Source: Neobacillus mesonae
GTDB taxonomy: Bacteria > Bacillota > Bacilli > Bacillales > Cytobacillaceae
Reading direction: 5' to 3'
Length of the DNA stretch: 64,000 bases
NCBI RefSeq assembly: GCF_001636315.1
Contig: NZ_KV440949.1
Location: 1,280,703-1,344,702, forward strand
Positions 9,401 through 18,058 of the stretch are shown one piece after another. Position 1 is the stretch's first letter. Every line of letters begins with the position of its first letter. The position numbers and the translations under genes are program-made. The notes below the pieces were generated by a model, which saw only the letters and a program-made list of their open reading frames with translations, did no database searches and was not told the DNA's origin.

Positions 9401-9963
9401 ACATTCTCATAGGTATAAGCTACATGAGCCATACCATCATTAAGATTTAAATCCCTGCGATAATTTGAAAACGAGGCATTACTTGGCAAAGCAAAATCTA
9501 AATAAATGTCGCCAAAATTCTGGTAGTCACCAAATCCCTTTTGTAAGCCTGTAAGAAATTGAGAAGATTCCCTTTCAGCTCCGCCTTTATCACCTTTCGC
9601 TAACTTTTCTCGAATACTAGCTAAATGGTCAGCAGCGCCTTCACGATTACCATATGTGTAGTCACTAGAACTATTCGGACCGCCAGTCCAAAGAGTTTTT
9701 TCGTTGAATTGAATACGTTCTTGTTTTACACCGCCAAATACCATTCCACCCATATACCCATTTCCTATCGGCAATGCTTGGGTTTCCCAGTTAACAGCAG
9801 GTTCACGATACCAGAGTGTAAGGTCCTTAGTGGATTGATGTAAATTCTGAGAAGAACTAGATGAAGATTGTGCTGCTTCTACATTGGAACCAATGCCGCC
9901 AAAAGAAGAGAACAATAGAGTGCCAGAAAGTATGCTTCCTATTAATAAATTTTTTATTTTCAA
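6490..9963 (-). CDS. Secreted GH95 alpha-L-fucosidase with NEW3 and NPCBM modules
   Basis: A 1157-aa secreted glycosidase. It begins at a TTG (9963) with AGGAGGGTG upstream, giving a signal peptide ([20 protein letters not shown], cleavage near VEAAQ) and a Ser-rich linker. Residues about 47-790 are a complete GH95 domain starting [20 protein letters not shown]. Residues matching the known inverting machinery are visible: the Asn pair in [12 protein letters not shown] (about 404-410), a Glu in CWSPEIGG (about 534), and an Asp in FQIDGNFG (about 687). Two NPCBM-associated NEW3 beta-sandwich modules follow (about 810-895 and 910-1005), then an NPCBM galactose-binding-like module (about 1012-1157). 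GH95 enzymes release alpha-1,2-linked L-fucose. It lies 74 nt downstream of the GH29 gene, likely cotranscribed. No LPXTG or SLH anchor is seen. Confidence 0.92.
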   Translation of the reverse strand: MKIKNLLIGSILSGTLLFSSFGGIGSNVEAAQSSSSSSQNLHQSTKDLTLWYREPAVNWETQALPIGNGYMGGMVFGGVKQERIQFNEKTLWTGGPNSSSDYTYGNREGAADHLASIREKLAKGDKGGAERESSQFLTGLQKGFGDYQNFGDIYLDFALPSNASFSNYRRDLNLNDGMAHVAYTYENVDYKREYFASYPDHVMVMRLTASELGKLTLDVRPTSSQQGTVTAADNTITIRGQVANNGMVYEAKFKVLNEGGTLTPENNKIKVTNADALTIIMTAATDYENRYPDYKGEDPNKKVEEIIATASEKSYDQLKSTHIKDYHALFNRVALDLGGKEPQIPTNELLANYGKTNDKYLEELFFQYGRYLLIASSRPGSLPANLQGVWNNSNTPPWDSDYHFNINLQMNYWPAEVTNLSETAIPLVDYVDSLREPGRVSAEKHFGVTGGGWTVNTMNNPFGFTAPGWGLGWGWAPSANAFISQNLWDHYKFTDDEKYLKEKIYPVIKEAAEFHSKFLVEDENKKLVVSPCWSPEIGGISDGCAFDQQLVYELFSNVIEASEILHTDKEFRQQLIAQRDRLFAPIQIGRYGQVQEWKDDIDDPAEQHRHVSQLVALYPGTMINHNTPEWLEAAKVTLNHRGDEGTGWSKANKINLWARLLDGDHAYKILQGQLTGSTLTNLFDTHPPFQIDGNFGATSGIAEMLIQSHADSIHLLPALPRAWKDGSYKGLRARGAFTVDATWKNGKPTQVKLSSDDGNEAKLKSPMFNSPISVIRVGDHKKMKFIKDGDTITFKTQPGKTYIIESLINIQLESPSSLTAGSTTKVKVNLTNPGSVPSSPGEIEFTVPEGWKVEPMKVAFETIEPGETRSVEALLNVPNNTVSKNYSIMAGIKTDSGTLIDSNEIKITPAVSIISAKADPDSINGTSGSTKINVKIQNELNETMVPGSIELELPEGWKAQPLNKAFDLLGGQEETLSFEVTTPNDYQGMGEIGVSVLIGDTKVASSKVQVVVGGVYLSDIPWVKATVGWAQIQKDKSIDGNPLSLLGPSGLVFYKKGIGTHAKSEITYDISNINYKRFNSYVGIDQEASGKGGTVVFQVFLDGNKVFDSGIMNYYTPAKFVDVDISGKKELKLVVGDAGNGNGNDHADWADAWLSNN

Positions 9964-10001
9964 ATTTTCACCCTCCTAATAAATGGTAGATATTTTAATA
10001 G

Positions 10002-10030
10002 AGAGGAAGTCTTATAAGAAGCCTTCCTCT
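10002..10030. repeat. Inverted repeat between the two fucosidase genes
   Basis: AGAGGAAG and CTTCCTCT separated by 13 nt in the 74-nt gap. It lacks a good U-run on the minus-strand exit side, so it is more likely an mRNA hairpin or partial attenuator than a strong terminator. Confidence 0.5.
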
Positions 10031-10037
10031 ACTTATC

Positions 10038-13000
10038 TTATTTATTTACCGACGATTCAAACCGACCAAGCGCCTCCTGTAATGCTTTTACTGCAGCGTC
10101 TACTTGTCGTTGTGTTGCAGCCCGATCTTTTTCTATCTTCCGTGCTTCTTTTACTGCCTCTCGGAGAGTTTTCTCAGACCACTTTGGATACTCGCCAATA
10201 TCTGTTCCTTCCTTAGAACGACGGAGAACTTCATTCACTTTTTCAACGAGCGAAGTTAAATCAGCCTTTTCTCCTTTTACATTAATGGACGACTTAAACG
10301 TGTCAAATGCTTCCTGTAATCCTTTTTGTGCATCATCGATTTGCTTTTGTGTTGCAGGAACCTTTTCAACTTTTTTAGCTGCTTCAATTGCATCACTAAA
10401 TGGCTTCATCGATTCGGAAGGATATTCTCCGATTTTATCTCCTTCTACCGCTGTTTTATAAACATTTTGCACGGTTTCAATTAAAGCAGTAAGCTTAGCT
10501 TTATCTCCTTCGACATTTATTGAAGTCTCAAACTTGCTAAATGCCTCTTTTAATGCTTCAATCCCGATATCCACCTGTTCCCATGTAGCAACTGGGTCAA
10601 TCATCAAATCGTTGGCTATAGAAATGGCTGATTGAAGGGCATCCTTTGCTTCCTTAGGATACTCACCTACATTTACTCCTTCCGTTGCTGAAGCAAGAAC
10701 ATTCTGTGCCTCTTGAATAAGCGAATCCAACTCAGATTTATCTACCATTTCTTGACCTTCGGGAAGAGTTTGATAGAAACCAATTTCAGACATATGAACA
10801 GGGCCTCTTGATTTTAAAATGCGTACCCGGAATTCCTTTCCAGAAACTGGAGCTGACAGCAAAATGATTCGCTTATACCCAATCGCCTGGTTTGTATAAA
10901 TTTGCTTCCAATCCCCTGTTTCCGTACGAACATCAATCGCAAATGATTCTACTTGTTGACCATGATTGATGTCTTCTTGTAACACAACCTTATCAATAGT
11001 GACATCCTTTTCAAAACTGAATGTAATCGTGCTTGGCTGCTCGGATGCAGTCTCCCACGAAGTATTGTAAATTCCATCCTTAACAACGTTTGGATTTGCA
11101 CCTTCAGCACTATTAGTAGCTTTGATTGTCGCTTTTTTGGTATAGTTTATTGCAAAATCTCGTTTAATCGATTCATGCCATTCTTTAAGTCTGGCTACAT
11201 CTGACTCAGCAAATTTTCCTTCCTTATTAGGAGGAATATTTAGAAGAAGCACCGAGTTTCGAGCAACTGATTGATAATAAATGTTTCTAAGTTGTGCCAA
11301 AGATTTAGGCTGCTGATTAGCATGGTAAAACCACCCCGAGCGAATACTGACATCTACTTCTGCAGGCCACCACGTCAAATACTTCATTCCATTTGCTGCT
11401 GCATCTGTAAGCGCAGTCCTGCTGCCTAAATCCGGGGACTGATAGGAAGGATAGTAATACTGTCTTCCATCCGCATCTGTTCCCGCCGCAAGAACACTCC
11501 ATTCATTTTCCCGAGCCCAGCCTGACTCATTGCCAACCCAGCGTACATCTGGTCCGGTAACAGCAATAACTGCCTGCGGCTGAAGCTCATTAATTAGTTT
11601 ATAGTAACTGTCCCAATCGTATTTCTCATAGGCACTGCTAGGAATATGACCTTGGGCACCATCGAACCAAACCTCATCAATCTCACCATACTGTGTTAGT
11701 ACTTCATACAATTGATTGAGGAAGAATTGGCCGTAATCGGTGGCAGATAATTTAAAACTCGGGAATTCAGATTTTCCAGCACGGTTATCTCCTTCAACCA
11801 TGGTCGGGATAGTCCGTTCTTTCCGGGTACTCCCATTTCCAAAAATGCCATCAGTATATGCCTTGTGGTCTGCAGGTGATAAATACACACCTACTTTTAT
11901 TCCATATTTTCTCATCGATTGAACAAACTCACCCAATACATCGCCTTTACCGTCTCTCCAACTGCTGCCGGCTACGCCAAATTTCGTATACCTGGACGGA
12001 TATAACAGAAAACCGTCATGATGCTTTACCGTAAGGACAGCCATCTTAAAACCACTTTCCTTCAACGTCTTTGCCCATTGATCGGTATCAAGGCTAGTCG
12101 GCTGGAACTTATTAGGATCCTCGTTGAAATTACCCCATTCAACGTCGTAATAGGTATTAATTCCATAATGCAGGAAAGCGGTTTGTTCATACTGCTGCCA
12201 AGCAACCTGCTTTGGTGTCGGACGAACATATGATGCTTTTGCAGCTATAGCGGCTGCGCACTCTCCAGGTTTTATTTGAATGCGGTTTCCCGGTTCCAAG
12301 TCAGTCGGCACGACACATGGCCCTCCCAGTAAACCAAGTGAATCCGTTCTAAAATCTCCTTCCACTTTGGCATAAGCTGCTCCGTAAACCTCACCAGCAA
12401 GACTTGTTGCCTGCGTTTCAGCAGCGGTTCCAGCAAAGCCAATCGTGTTATGGTCGGCTTTTGGCAGTTCCGTTAAAGTAATGGTATCTCCCAACTGATT
12501 TTGTCCCCACCACAGGCTGACCGATGCCTTATTGTCTCCATTATTTCGATAAAGCATTGAAAGATGGATGAAACCTCCAGTAAGTTTTCCGGAAATATCC
12601 GCTGTTCCTACTATTTGATTATTAACTAAGACATCAAGCGATTCACCCTCGAGTGAGCGGCGAACGATTACTGCCCCGCCTAGATCGATGAGAACCCCGC
12701 CCAGCTTAATAGAATCAGGATTAGCAACTATTTCAGTAATGGAATCCTCAGCAAGGTAACCGCCAGCTTCAATAGAAGTGGCTGGATTATATACGATGCG
12801 TGAATGGTCACCAGCCATTTTAATCCGGCCAAGTCCGGTAATGGTTCCACCGTAAATATCAACTTTTCCTTGGATGTTTTCATCATTTGAGGGCTGATAG
12901 TTTGTTCCATCCAGAGAGCTGATTCCAAACACGGATAAACTTCTTTCAACACGTGATAGTTTCATTGTTTTAAGAAGTGTGGGAGTAAAATCTTCTTTAA

Positions 13001-14453
13001 ATGCTGTGACCACTACCCGAGTAAGAGATCCTTTAAAGCCACGGTCCGCTCCCCCCGGGTGAACTTCATTACCAAAACCAATTTCCGCCTTTAAGTCGCC
13101 AGCCCGTGGAGGTTTTCCCAGGGATGAGGATACCGATGGCTGTTCAACCCCATTCAAAAACAGACGTAGTGTTGCACCTGTTACTGAAGGCTCATACACA
13201 ATGGCAATTGCATGATCCTTTCCGGCTGCAGGTGCAGCAATACTTTTTTTATGAGATGTCCATGAACCACTATTATTAACATCGAACCCATATTCGAGGG
13301 TAGTAGCGGAAGTATATCTAACGTAAATGTTTCCTCCAACTGAAATTAATGTATTATAATTCTCAGGACTCGCATCTGGTCTAAACCTAGTTTCCACTAC
13401 AAAAGACTGGTCTACCGTATTTTTTCCAAGAAATGATACCCTTGGATTAAAATCAATGCCACTCTTGCCGCCATTGAGAATTAATCTGCCTTGATCGATT
13501 TCCTCATTTCCCGTCCTACGTGTTAACCCTCCATCCATAATTTCTCCAGTTGGATTGGTGTAATTTTTTTCGGTTGAAAAAACTCCCCCAAATCCCACAT
13601 CAAGAAACTCACCACTAATTGTCTCTTGTTCCTCCGTTTGAATTACCATTGTTTTAAGAATTGATGGATGAAAATCCCCTTCGAAACTTGTGACTACCGT
13701 ACGCGATAGCAATCCTTTAAACCCACGGTTTAGACCGCCTGTATGAACTTCATTTCCAAAACCAATTGCGTAAGAAGTATTTGCTCTTGGTGGTTTTCCG
13801 TTTGTAGAAACAGCAGCTGGGAGCTGTTGATCATTCAGATATACAAGAAGTTCCGCTCCGCTATCAGTAGGTTGATAGATTACTGCAATTCTATGATCCT
13901 TTCCGGCTTCTGGAGCTGGAATACTCTTTTTTATAGAGGTCCATTTACCATTATTATTCACTTCAAATCCATACTCTAACTCAGTTGCAGACCTGTATCT
14001 GACATAGATATTACCACCGATCGAAATCAAAGTATTAAGCATGCTTTGACCCGAATCAGGTTTAAACCCAGCCTCTATAACAACTTTTTGATCGACCGTC
14101 GAAGACCCAAGAGATACTTCTGGGTTAAAGTCAATACCATCAGTACCACCTTTTAAATTTACACCCTGATTCTCTATTATTTGTTCTGTGCCTGAACGCC
14201 GAACTAATTTACTATTAACATTCTCATCTTCTTCTTTTGTGTAATCTTTTTCTGTAAATTGCCCTTTAAACTTTACATCCAGTAATCCCTTGCTAGTTAA
14301 AGCAGCAGCTGTCGACTTAGGTGAAAATGGAAAACCCGAAGTAACCAATAACATGACCAAAAATGCAATTAAAATTTGTTTACTTGATTTTATTGTGCAT
14401 CTTGCTCCTGCTATTTTTTTTCTGAAGCTTCTCGAATTAATACCAATAAACAC
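10038..14453 (-). CDS. Large secreted multidomain GH29 alpha-L-fucosidase
   Basis: A 1471-aa exported enzyme. It starts at GTG (14453) with GGGGATG upstream; a basic N-terminus precedes a hydrophobic signal (ILIAFLVMLLVTSGF) ending near STAAA. Residues about 53-268 and 283-500 are two homologous concanavalin/LamG-like modules sharing SIGGNIYVRY and GFGNEVH; a third divergent one spans about 505-700. The GH29 catalytic domain (about 740-1085) opens QTAFLHYGINTYYDVEWGNF and contains the nucleophile Asp in EIDEVWFDGAQG (about 929). A CBM32/F5-8C module (about 1100-1226) binds sugars. The C-terminus (1235-1470) holds three FIVAR-like helical repeats with GEYP(K/S) motifs. The retaining enzyme would release L-fucose from glycans. 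There is no LPXTG anchor. Confidence 0.92.
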   Translation of the reverse strand: MFIGINSRSFRKKIAGARCTIKSSKQILIAFLVMLLVTSGFPFSPKSTAAALTSKGLLDVKFKGQFTEKDYTKEEDENVNSKLVRRSGTEQIIENQGVNLKGGTDGIDFNPEVSLGSSTVDQKVVIEAGFKPDSGQSMLNTLISIGGNIYVRYRSATELEYGFEVNNNGKWTSIKKSIPAPEAGKDHRIAVIYQPTDSGAELLVYLNDQQLPAAVSTNGKPPRANTSYAIGFGNEVHTGGLNRGFKGLLSRTVVTSFEGDFHPSILKTMVIQTEEQETISGEFLDVGFGGVFSTEKNYTNPTGEIMDGGLTRRTGNEEIDQGRLILNGGKSGIDFNPRVSFLGKNTVDQSFVVETRFRPDASPENYNTLISVGGNIYVRYTSATTLEYGFDVNNSGSWTSHKKSIAAPAAGKDHAIAIVYEPSVTGATLRLFLNGVEQPSVSSSLGKPPRAGDLKAEIGFGNEVHPGGADRGFKGSLTRVVVTAFKEDFTPTLLKTMKLSRVERSLSVFGISSLDGTNYQPSNDENIQGKVDIYGGTITGLGRIKMAGDHSRIVYNPATSIEAGGYLAEDSITEIVANPDSIKLGGVLIDLGGAVIVRRSLEGESLDVLVNNQIVGTADISGKLTGGFIHLSMLYRNNGDNKASVSLWWGQNQLGDTITLTELPKADHNTIGFAGTAAETQATSLAGEVYGAAYAKVEGDFRTDSLGLLGGPCVVPTDLEPGNRIQIKPGECAAAIAAKASYVRPTPKQVAWQQYEQTAFLHYGINTYYDVEWGNFNEDPNKFQPTSLDTDQWAKTLKESGFKMAVLTVKHHDGFLLYPSRYTKFGVAGSSWRDGKGDVLGEFVQSMRKYGIKVGVYLSPADHKAYTDGIFGNGSTRKERTIPTMVEGDNRAGKSEFPSFKLSATDYGQFFLNQLYEVLTQYGEIDEVWFDGAQGHIPSSAYEKYDWDSYYKLINELQPQAVIAVTGPDVRWVGNESGWARENEWSVLAAGTDADGRQYYYPSYQSPDLGSRTALTDAAANGMKYLTWWPAEVDVSIRSGWFYHANQQPKSLAQLRNIYYQSVARNSVLLLNIPPNKEGKFAESDVARLKEWHESIKRDFAINYTKKATIKATNSAEGANPNVVKDGIYNTSWETASEQPSTITFSFEKDVTIDKVVLQEDINHGQQVESFAIDVRTETGDWKQIYTNQAIGYKRIILLSAPVSGKEFRVRILKSRGPVHMSEIGFYQTLPEGQEMVDKSELDSLIQEAQNVLASATEGVNVGEYPKEAKDALQSAISIANDLMIDPVATWEQVDIGIEALKEAFSKFETSINVEGDKAKLTALIETVQNVYKTAVEGDKIGEYPSESMKPFSDAIEAAKKVEKVPATQKQIDDAQKGLQEAFDTFKSSINVKGEKADLTSLVEKVNEVLRRSKEGTDIGEYPKWSEKTLREAVKEARKIEKDRAATQRQVDAAVKALQEALGRFESSVNK

Positions 14454-14505
14454 GTATTACATCCCCACTTTCTTTTTAAATTTTCCAAAGCAAAATCAAA
14501 TCACT

Positions 14506-14519
14506 CGGAAGCGCTTACC
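14506..14519 (-). promoter_or_regulatory. Weak cre-like site upstream of GH29
   Basis: CGGAAGCGCTTACC keeps the central AAGCGCTT of catabolite-responsive elements but misses three outer consensus positions. It lies about 55 nt before the GH29 start. Confidence 0.35.
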
Positions 14520-14667
14520 GGGAATTATAACCAAAATCTTATTAAAGCTGATTCATAATCATTCCCCCTCAAATGGGATTCCTCAAACAAAACCAAGATT
14601 TTTACTCTTATAAATGGAGTAAGAATTAATAAAAGAGGTTTCTTCAATTTTTATTTGTACCTAGTTG

Positions 14668-14720
14668 TGTTTATTTATGTCTGAATTCATATTATCATAT
14701 GTTTGTTTTATTTTGAATAT
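14668..14720 (-). promoter_or_regulatory. Candidate DeoR-type operator region of the fucosidase genes
   Basis: TGTTTATTT at 14668-14676 is followed by TGTTTGTTTTATTTTGAATAT at 14700-14720. The same T-rich words recur in the other promoter gaps of the sugar island. Location and recurrence, not an experiment, support an operator. Confidence 0.45.
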
Positions 14721-14804
14721 TTTTTATTATTAATCTTTTGTGCTATCTATTAATTCTTTCGACATATTTCATAACTTAAAATCAAGCCACATGCATGAAG
14801 AATG

Positions 14805-14860
14805 CCAAAACAAAAAGCGAGTGGAAAAATAGCATTTCTCCACTCGCTTTTTGTTTTGGT
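14805..14860 (-). terminator. Long intrinsic terminator after the first DeoR regulator
   Basis: Near-perfect arms CCAAAACAAAAAGCGAGTGG and its complement enclose a short loop (GAAAAATAGCATTTCT region). The long A/T flanks make it a bidirectional terminator. Confidence 0.9.
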
Positions 14861-14890
14861 TGAATTAATATATCCTGGGCAGATTGTAAT

Positions 14891-15652
14891 CTAATCTACA
14901 ATTCTTATCTTAATCATTTTTTCTGAAAACTGCTTTTTTGTTTGCTCGTCTATTTTTGAATCAGTAATTATAGAATCGATGGCAGATAATGAGGCAATTT
15001 GAGAAAAAGCACGTGTTCCAAATTTACTTGAGTCAACCATTAAGATTGTTTCATCGGCAATTTCCATCATTTTTCTCTTTAATAATGCATGGGATTCATT
15101 AGAGTCACTTAAGCCTTTATCTAAATGAATTCCCTTACATGATAGAAATGCTTTATTAACATGATACATACTAAGCGAACGTTCAGCTAGTGGTCCTATA
15201 TATGAGAGCGAATTGGTTGATAATAGGCCACCAGTAGAAATTACTTTAATTTGTTCTTTTGGACTCAACTCGATTGCCGCCTTTATCGAGTTTGTCAAAA
15301 CCGTTAAAGGCATATCCGGCAATTCCTTCGCAACATACCACGCTGTGGTGCTAGCGTCTAATATTATTTGATCCCCTTGCTCAATAAGACGAACAGCTTC
15401 CTCTGCTATTGCCTTCTTTTCAGCGGCATTCGTAATTTCTCTTTCTAAGTAGGAGGTCTCTTTTTGCTCCTTCTCAATACTGACTGCCCCGCCATGGCTT
15501 CGGACCAACAAATTCTCTTTTTCAAGTTTCTCCAGGTCACGGCGGATTGTTTCTTCTGTGACTGAAAAAATTTTACTCAACTCCGAAACCCTAATACTTA
15601 ACCGTTCATTCACTAAATCTACAATCTTCCTTTGCCTTTCAGCTACAAGCAC
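14891..15652 (-). CDS. DeoR-family transcriptional repressor (copy 1)
   Basis: A 253-aa repressor. The start chosen is GTG at 15652, after AGGAAGGGTGCGGGACTA. It makes the protein begin VLVAERQRKIVDLV and gives exactly the length of its paralog at 28626-29387; further upstream codons are possible. Residues 1-57 form the DeoR winged helix-turn-helix (IRVSELSKIFSVTEETIRRDLEKLE) and the HGGA hinge, followed by the DeoRC sugar-phosphate sensor domain (DASTTAWYVAKELP, TGGLLSTNSLSYIGP). Such repressors are usually released by a phosphorylated sugar. It stands between the aldolase gene and the fucosidases, and probably controls one or both. Confidence 0.88.
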   Translation of the reverse strand: MLVAERQRKIVDLVNERLSIRVSELSKIFSVTEETIRRDLEKLEKENLLVRSHGGAVSIEKEQKETSYLEREITNAAEKKAIAEEAVRLIEQGDQIILDASTTAWYVAKELPDMPLTVLTNSIKAAIELSPKEQIKVISTGGLLSTNSLSYIGPLAERSLSMYHVNKAFLSCKGIHLDKGLSDSNESHALLKRKMMEIADETILMVDSSKFGTRAFSQIASLSAIDSIITDSKIDEQTKKQFSEKMIKIRIVD

Positions 15653-15711
15653 TAGTCCCGCACCCTTCCTCATAAAAACCACTTATTTTCTTTTGTATGC
15701 TTTTATTTATA

Positions 15712-15720
15712 TGTTTATTT
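15712..15720 (-). promoter_or_regulatory. TGTTTATTT motif upstream of DeoR copy 1
   Basis: An exact copy of the recurring T-rich word, within AT-rich sequence about 60 nt upstream of the repressor start, consistent with autoregulation. Confidence 0.4.
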
Positions 15721-15806
15721 TTATAAATAATATATCATATCTTTTGAAAATCTAATAGGTTCCCAATTAAAAATTACTACTGCTCCTTTGCGTCTGTATA
15801 TTTCGA

Positions 15807-15840
15807 GAAAAAATGACCCCAGCAATTTGGAGTCATCTTT
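15807..15840 (-). terminator. Intrinsic terminator after rhaEW-like gene
   Basis: On the minus strand, ATGACTCC and GGGGTCAT arms enclose AAATTGCT and are followed by TTTTTTC. Confidence 0.85.
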
Positions 15841-15851
15841 GTAATAGCATT

Positions 15852-17921
15852 TTATCTCGTAAATGCGGCAGGTACCCCACCGTCAACTGTTATCATACAT
15901 CCAGTTGTTTTAGCTGATTTTGATGAAGAAAAAAAGGCAATTGCTTCCGCAATATCGCTTGGGTATATATTTACAAGCAATGTAGTACGTTTACGGTAAT
16001 GGTCTTCTAATTGATCAGGATGAATACCATAGGCTGCAGCCCGCTCCTCACGCCATCTCGATCCCCAAATAGCAGAGCCTTGGAGAACCGCATCCGGCAG
16101 AACTGAGTTCACACGAATTCCAAATTCCCCTCCTTCTGAAGCAATACATCTTGCCAAATGGGTTTCCAGAGCTTTTACAGAACTGTATGCAGCTGCATTT
16201 TTTCCGGCATAAACAGAGTTCTTCGAACCAACAAATACCATACTGCCCCCAATGCCCTGCTGTTTCATTTGCTTAAATGCTTCACGTGCAACCAAGAAGT
16301 AGCCCGTTCCTAACACATTCATATTTAAATTCCATTCTTGAAGTGTGGTTTCATCAATTGGACTAGATGTAGCAAGACCTGCATTATTTACAATAATGTC
16401 TACACCACCGAAATTAAGTGCTGTTTGGCCAAAGGCTGTTTGAACCTCTTCTTCTTTAGTAACATCCATTTTTACCGCAATTGCCCGGCCCGTCCCATAT
16501 GTTTCATTAATTTCAGCTGCTACTTTTTCTGCCCCTTCCAGATTTAAATCAGCTAAGACAACATGTGCACCTTCAGATACTAGACGGCGAGCTGTTGCAC
16601 TGCCAATTCCGCCTGCACCACCGGTGATAAAGGCTACTTTTCTAGAAAATTCGGCTTCAGCCAGAGCAAGAGATAGTTTATATAATTCTAATGGCCAATA
16701 TTCCACATTAAAGGATTCGTTCTCACTTAAAGAAACAAAGTTTCCTAGTGTTGTAGAACCCTTCATAACTGCAATAGCCCGATGGTATAGAGCGCCGCTT
16801 ACCCTTGAATTCACAACATCCTTACCCGTATTTACCATACCTAATCCAGGAATAAGAATGACACGTGGGGCCGGTTCAAACATTTTGTCCCCTTCATGTT
16901 TGTTGCGCTCAAAGTATTCCTTGTATTCCACTTTAAATCTAGCTATACCTTCCCTAATACTGGTAATTAATGCTTCTACATCCTTTGTTTGCGGGTCCCA
17001 ATTAATATAAAGCGGGGTACGTTTTGTATGAACTAAGTGGTCTGGACAAGCCGCTCCAACCTGCGAAAGTTCAGATGCAAGCTTACTGTTTACAAATTGC
17101 AGGACATCCGCGCTACGGTCATAGGTTAACAGCATTTTCGTATCGCTGCTGACTTCACCCCGGACTACAGGCATCACTTTTGCTAAAATAAGAGCAGCTT
17201 CCTCATGAGAAAGAGATTCATATTTTTGTCCTCCAAATAGCGTTTCTACATTTATTTTTTCATTTATATACTGTTCAGCCTCATTAATAATGTTAATCGT
17301 TTTATTGTAGGATTCCTCTGACGTTTCACCCCAGGTGACAAGACCGTGTTTCTCCATTAATACGAGCTCGGCATTTGGATTATTTTTTACGCCTTCTGCA
17401 ATCATTTTGGAAAGGGTGAATCCAGGGCGAATATAAGGAACCCAAACAAAACGATGTCCAAAAATCTCTTCAGCCAGCTGCCTGCCGTTGTCTGCACAGC
17501 AAAGACTAATAATAGCATCCGGATGAGTATGGTCAACATGCTTAAATGGCAGGAAAGCATGCAATAATGTTTCAATGGATGCCCTTGGATGCTTGCTGTT
17601 GATCATGCTATGGGAGAGATATTCAACCATTTCCTCGTCAGACATTTCATCCCGTTCCATTAATGGCCTAATATCCTCCAGCCTTAGTCCTGTAAAATTT
17701 CCGGCCGTCATCGTCGCTAAATCAGAGCCACTGCCCTTTACCCACATTACTTCTATATCACGTCCGCGGAAATCCTTTTCTATCGTCTTCATCGATGTAT
17801 TACCGCCACCCCAATTACATACAGCACGATCAGAGCCAATTAAATTGGAACGATACACTAATTCTTCTACACCCTTTGTAATTTGTGCAGCCTTTTCAGT
17901 ATCCCAATAATTCTTAACCAT
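15852..17921 (-). CDS. rhaEW: Bifunctional deoxyketose-1-phosphate aldolase / lactaldehyde dehydrogenase (RhaEW type)
   Basis: A 689-aa fusion. Residues about 1-420 are a class II aldolase domain with zinc-type histidines in VDHTHPDAII and MEKHGLVTWG and the CNWGGGNTS phosphate-site stretch. Residues about 430-689 are a short-chain dehydrogenase with GGAGGIGSATARRL, NNAGLA and the Y-x3-K pair in AAYSSVKA. In Bacillus, RhaEW cleaves L-rhamnulose-1-phosphate to DHAP and L-lactaldehyde and oxidises the aldehyde to lactate. No rhamnose isomerase is present here while FucI is, so it may act on fuculose-1-phosphate or on a second deoxysugar. The ATG at 17921 follows GGAGGGATACGG. It lies downstream of the AraB-like kinase but has its own operator-rich leader. 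Confidence 0.9.
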   Translation of the reverse strand: MVKNYWDTEKAAQITKGVEELVYRSNLIGSDRAVCNWGGGNTSMKTIEKDFRGRDIEVMWVKGSGSDLATMTAGNFTGLRLEDIRPLMERDEMSDEEMVEYLSHSMINSKHPRASIETLLHAFLPFKHVDHTHPDAIISLCCADNGRQLAEEIFGHRFVWVPYIRPGFTLSKMIAEGVKNNPNAELVLMEKHGLVTWGETSEESYNKTINIINEAEQYINEKINVETLFGGQKYESLSHEEAALILAKVMPVVRGEVSSDTKMLLTYDRSADVLQFVNSKLASELSQVGAACPDHLVHTKRTPLYINWDPQTKDVEALITSIREGIARFKVEYKEYFERNKHEGDKMFEPAPRVILIPGLGMVNTGKDVVNSRVSGALYHRAIAVMKGSTTLGNFVSLSENESFNVEYWPLELYKLSLALAEAEFSRKVAFITGGAGGIGSATARRLVSEGAHVVLADLNLEGAEKVAAEINETYGTGRAIAVKMDVTKEEEVQTAFGQTALNFGGVDIIVNNAGLATSSPIDETTLQEWNLNMNVLGTGYFLVAREAFKQMKQQGIGGSMVFVGSKNSVYAGKNAAAYSSVKALETHLARCIASEGGEFGIRVNSVLPDAVLQGSAIWGSRWREERAAAYGIHPDQLEDHYRKRTTLLVNIYPSDIAEAIAFFSSSKSAKTTGCMITVDGGVPAAFTR

Positions 17922-17973
17922 CCGTATCCCTCCGATTACATTTGTATTCCTCTGTTTTATTATAAGATATTTC

Positions 17974-18045
17974 TGTTTATTTTTGAATATAAATTTTATT
18001 GTTTTGTTTTCTTTTATTTTTTGTGTATTAACCTTTTGTTTATTT
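17974..18045 (-). promoter_or_regulatory. Double DeoR-type motif upstream of rhaEW
   Basis: TGTTTATTT occurs at 17974-17982, within CTGTTTATTTTTGAATAT, and again at 18037-18045, within the 137-nt gap. The 11-mer TTATTTTTGAA at 17977 is identical to one at 32298 before the transaldolase gene. Confidence 0.5.
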
Positions 18046-18058
18046 GAGGTTATGGTCC

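Larger units (their letters stand above)
14454..14890. other. Regulatory gap upstream of the GH29 gene
   Basis: A 437-nt gap carrying the terminator of the first DeoR gene (14805-14860), T-rich DeoR-type motifs (14668-14720) and a weak cre-like site (14506-14519). No gene is seen. Confidence 0.6.

Noticed and set aside
10002..10030. Terminator between GH29 and GH95
   Set aside because: The stem is good but no U-run follows on the transcribed strand, so it is listed only as an inverted repeat.
14453..14453. Possible sortase anchoring of the GH29 protein
   Set aside because: The C-terminus ends in ESSVNK with no LPXTG, hydrophobic stretch or basic tail.
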